DNA of 64,000 nt. It comes from Hemibagrus wyckioides. Lineage: Eukaryota > Chordata > Actinopteri > Siluriformes > Bagridae. Position numbers and translations under genes: made by a program. Each line of letters opens with the position of its first letter. Position 1 is the stretch's first letter. This document shows positions 60,578-64,000 of this stretch, in pieces. The stretch covers positions 14,244,571 through 14,308,570 of the forward strand of contig NC_080731.1 of NCBI RefSeq assembly GCF_019097595.1, given 5' to 3'. The notes beneath the pieces are model-generated. The model was not told the DNA's origin, ran no database searches, and saw only the letters and a list, made by a program, of their open reading frames with translations.

Positions 60578-60798
60578 TACACCAATCAGGCATAGCTTTA
60601 TGACCAGCAGCCTAATATTGTGTTGGTCTCCCTTTTGCTGTCAAAACAGCCTTTCTATCAGAACCAGCATTAACTTCTTCTTCAGCAGTTTGAGCAACAG
60701 TAGCTCGTCTGTTGGATCAGATCACACGGGCCAGTCTTCACTCCCCACGTGGATCAATGAGCCTTGGCCGCCCATGACCCTGTCGCCTGTTCATCCCA
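60578..60798 (-). mobile_element. Deleted Tc1-type element of a second family (DNA-binding domain remnant)
   Basis: The left part (from 60578) is a terminus beginning TACACCAATCAGGCAT, a known type of fish Tc1/mariner end. It then jumps near 60650 into minus-strand transposase sequence. That reads HGRPRLIDPRGE, the linker between the two helix-turn-helix parts of a Tc1 DNA-binding domain, followed by RLARVI, a stop, then SNRRATVAQ and VNAGSDRK. Two stop codons interrupt it, and the catalytic domain and right terminus are missing. It is distinct in sequence from the element at 18955-20202. Confidence 0.8.
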
Positions 60799-61521
60799 GT
60801 AAATATAATTTAGTGTCTATGATAGCTGTGTTCATGTTCGACACGTTGGATGATGTCACATGATGCATCTTGGCCCGAATCTGTGTAAAATCTACAGAAA
60901 TTATTATTTTATTATTATTTTATTATACGTTAATATAAACTTGGGATCTGAATCTGTTCAATGCTGTGGTATGTATATATTAGTGTGTATATAAATATAT
61001 GTCTGCATGTATTAACAACAGTAAAAATGATATACGAGACAGGGTCACAGAATTACATCCTACTCGTTGGTATCTTGAGCTGTAGAAATCTCGAGTGCAT
61101 GCCGAGTGAAATAAGAAGTCAGCTATTTAGAAAGCCTATTATGTATTAATAATAAACTCTGCTGAGGAATACACATTCACACTTTCACACATTCTTAACC
61201 TCTGGATACAAATTTGCACGTTGTCACCTCCTAAATACTCACCAGCGTTTAATCCCGCACTGTAAAATAATCCCACAGTGGTGTCTAAAGACTACATGCA
61301 CTTTGTCATAGCGTGGCTTTCACATTCATCTTTTTGTTGTGTTCCTGAGAGAAGAATGGGTGTCAAGTGCTCTATAATTATTAGAATGAAAAAATGCAAG
61401 GACCATTATTATCACCTGCTTGCTGTCTGACAAGAAAGGTGTAACAAAAAAGACACAACACGCTGTAGCTGAAGCATCTGCAAACAAACCAGGAAATGGC
61501 AGAAAACAGAGAAGTATTTTT

Positions 61522-61554
<33 letters not shown>

Positions 61555-64000
61555 TGAATTCAGAATACGTTCCTGAAGAAGTTCTCTGGGATGGATTTCC
61601 ATCTAAGGATAACAGAGGGAAAAAACAGTTTGTCCAGATGACTGTGTGAACGAGAGCCTGCACTTATTCTGATGAGACGCACAAACAGGTGGCGATTAGA
61701 GAAAATTGTAATCAATTTCAGATGCTCAGAGTATTTAAACACACACACACAGTGCAAGTGCTGAAGGGAGTCTGAGGACTTGTTGAGACTCTGAGCTACA
61801 GTTGAGTAAATCAAGAAAACTCTGAAAGCAGAAAGAAGCGTTGCAGAGCGAGCCCCACGTCTAGCTATGGCAGGTAATCCCAGGGATCTCATACGTTGAT
61901 AGACACAGAGTGGCTTTTGCAGAGACGGCATCTGTAAGTTCCTCAATGTTTTTTTTATTTTTTTTTTAGAGAAGATCTTTGTGACTGATAGGCAGAGTGG
62001 GCCACCCTTGTCTGCAAATGTCAAAAGTGAAAGGATGTGGAGGAAAGCAGACGACACCAGATGATCAACTCTGGGAAAAGCTGATGGATGTTGCTATTCA
62101 GCAGTGATGGAGGGAAGATGTCACCTATCACCACCAAATTGGAGAACCTAGTGAGTGGGGAAAGGCGGCACTAGGTCACAAGGGTTCATTTAGTCCTCAG
62201 TCAGGCAGTTAATATTGTGCCAGTGAGATTATTTGGTTTTTAGGAACATGAAGTTGTGAGAAAATACAACACGGTGCTTGAAGCTCCCTGAAGACGTCAG
62301 AAGGGAATGTGTGGATATAGGTAGGTCGCTGCTAGTAACAGCACTAAAGCCTGCTGTGCCAGCCCAAGGGGCTTAAAAAGGGCTAAAGTTAATAATCTCC
62401 CAAGGACAGACTGTGATTCCATGTCAGATCATTCCCAAGTCTGCTTCAAGTCTATCCCCAGCTGTGCACAGACCGGTGATACATATAAACACACAGACAC
62501 ACATGCTACATCGAGAATGCCCTTCTAAACCACCTCTAATTTCCTCTTCGGCTCTGAGAGAAAGTATTTGCCGGTACCACTATGCCTATAAGCAAAGTAT
62601 CTCCCAATTAAACCTGGATAATGTAAGTGCCTCGCATACCACAGGGCAGCCATAGCAAAACTTCATTTATAGAAAGCCAGATTTTTATTTTATTTTATTT
62701 TTTTCCCCTGCTTGAGCCTGGAGCATTATGATGACCGAACGGTCTACCACTTAACTGAAATAGCCTCAAACCATGAAGAGGTAATATTTTGACACATCTG
62801 GAAATATAGGATTTTTCACAGCAAAACTTAATAGCTTTCTTGAACTAACTGATCGTCCAATCACGCTGGTCTGTCACACCACTTAAACATGTTGAAAGTG
62901 TTTTTTTTTTTTAATCAAACCTGCCACTCCAAGGACACCAAGAACGACACGGAGCACAACCCCACAGAGCGGTTTCTGTATGCTCATCCTCATGTTCTTT
63001 TATTTCAGACGGAGCTTTATGGTATAAGCGTGCTCTGGTTTGGTGTTTAACAACAGAAGGCTACTCCACCAACTATCTTCCAACATGGTGCTACGTTTCA
63101 AGAATTCAAGATCTGTGTTACGATCAACACGCAAGAACAGAGCTCCACTAATGATTGGTTTGAGGGGGTTGAGGAGGTCCTCGAATGGTTTGAGGAGGTG
63201 GTGACGTTGCAAAAAGGGGGACATCACATCTGACAGAAAGCACAAGGTTGGCATGTTTGTGAGTTGCCTACAGCTGAAAAGACACAATAGTCAAAAAAAA
63301 ACAGTTAATAAGGAATAAGTCTGATTAAACGGAAGGAAATATTTCATTTAAAAACATAAATCGTAAGAGAGTGTAAAATATCACAGTGCAAATTTCTGTT
63401 TAATTCAACATTCTGCCATGTGACCAACAAGTGATGGTGATCAAGTGGGAATCTATTCCACATGGTAATAAGACGCGAAAGAGCATGACCCAGAAAGCAA
63501 AACCAGGGGCAAAGAGTGCCCATGTCACATGGTTTCAATCATTTTCTCCAGTGAATAATGTGCTGTGCCGTGTAAATCCGTCAGACTCTGCAGTCAGAAA
63601 CTAATTAAGCCATTTGGAATAACATTGCAGGTACCTGTATGCAATCTAGCCTACTGCCGTTGATGAGTCTTTCAAGGCCTGAGGCCAGCTTCAAAAAGCT
63701 TGCTAAAAAAGCTACAGAATTTTAATTGAACACGAAAACCTGAAGAGACTCCTAGTACCCTTCCTCCAACAACAGTGAAAGGTTAAGCATGCCCCCAGAA
63801 CATGGGCTTCTCTAGTTCATCTTCAATTCCGAAAAAGGACAAAGACCAAAAGGGAACAGTTGATAAATCGACGAAGTTCAGAAGCTGTTGCTCTCTCTGC
63901 ACACCGGTCTCTCTGCAGAATGGTCAAAGTTGATATCTCACATGGGAAAAAAAAAAATCACAGGGACATCCAGACGCTTCACAGCTAACATCAACACCGA
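60799..64000. other. Gene-free intron stretch to the window end
   Basis: Complex sequence with a TTTA run (61514-61549). The minus-strand frame at 61560-62057 (165 codons) is the longest non-repeat frame here. It includes a CA-repeat-encoded CVCVF patch and shows no recognisable domain, so it is judged non-coding. No fam172a exon was found. Confidence 0.6.

Noticed and set aside
61560..62057. 165-codon minus-strand frame
   Set aside because: No recognisable domain. Part of it is encoded by a CA repeat, and no splice sites or codon bias support it.

Overview
This window is nuclear genomic DNA of a vertebrate, almost certainly a teleost fish. The reasons are spliced exons of a vertebrate gene, very dense long microsatellites, fish-type Tc1/mariner transposons, and a tRNA-derived SINE and another dispersed repeat of types common in fishes. 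Some repeats resemble ones I associate with otophysan fishes, catfish in particular, but that placement is an inference. I saw no bacterial, viral or organellar genes.

The only host gene I can support is fam172a (also called arb2a), on the minus strand. Two internal coding exons are visible. The exon at 37665-37868 is 68 codons and starts [13 protein letters not shown]. The next exon, at 23961-24080, is 40 codons and carries the A-H-S-Y-G-G motif of the Arb2 alpha/beta-hydrolase-like domain. Both are phase 0 at both ends, have AG acceptors and GTGAGT donors, and are consecutive in the family protein. The rest of the window is intron: about 13.6 kb between the exons, at least 26.1 kb upstream (37869-64000) and at least 23.9 kb downstream (1-23960). 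I looked for the neighbouring exons and did not find them.

From low to high coordinates: 1-10 kb is intron rich in GA, CA, GAAA, TAA and TATC microsatellites. 10.2-10.4 kb is a 15-bp minisatellite. 11.6-12.0 kb and 15.0-15.4 kb hold decayed Tc1 fragments, the second folded into an inverted arrangement. 16.9-20.5 kb holds two diverged copies of a ~300-bp sequence; a nearly intact 1,248-bp Tc1 element is inserted in the second copy, and its transposase is broken by one in-frame stop. 20.7-22.0 kb is a GGGAA tract followed by a 1.18-kb minisatellite with 13-bp units and higher-order structure. 24.0 kb is the hydrolase-motif exon, flanked by mutually complementary GT and CA repeats. 24.9-25.1 kb is a compound G18-(AGAC)n-(AAAG)n tract. 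25-37 kb is intron with several blocks that look like conserved non-coding elements. 37.7 kb is the second exon. 38-64 kb is intron with more such blocks, two clusters of AGGTCA-type nuclear-receptor half-sites near 46-47 kb, a second deleted Tc1-type element at 60.6 kb and a SINE at 58.1 kb.

In vertebrates fam172a lies next to NR2F1 (COUP-TFI), a developmental regulator whose locus is surrounded by conserved non-coding DNA. Long low-gene introns with homeodomain-type and nuclear-receptor-type sites fit such a regulatory block, but conservation cannot be judged from one sequence. I found no new enzymatic or defence system. The most interesting items are the exon framed by complementary repeats, the Tc1 insertion with a paralogous empty site, the fold-back Tc1 derivative, and the nuclear-receptor half-site clusters.
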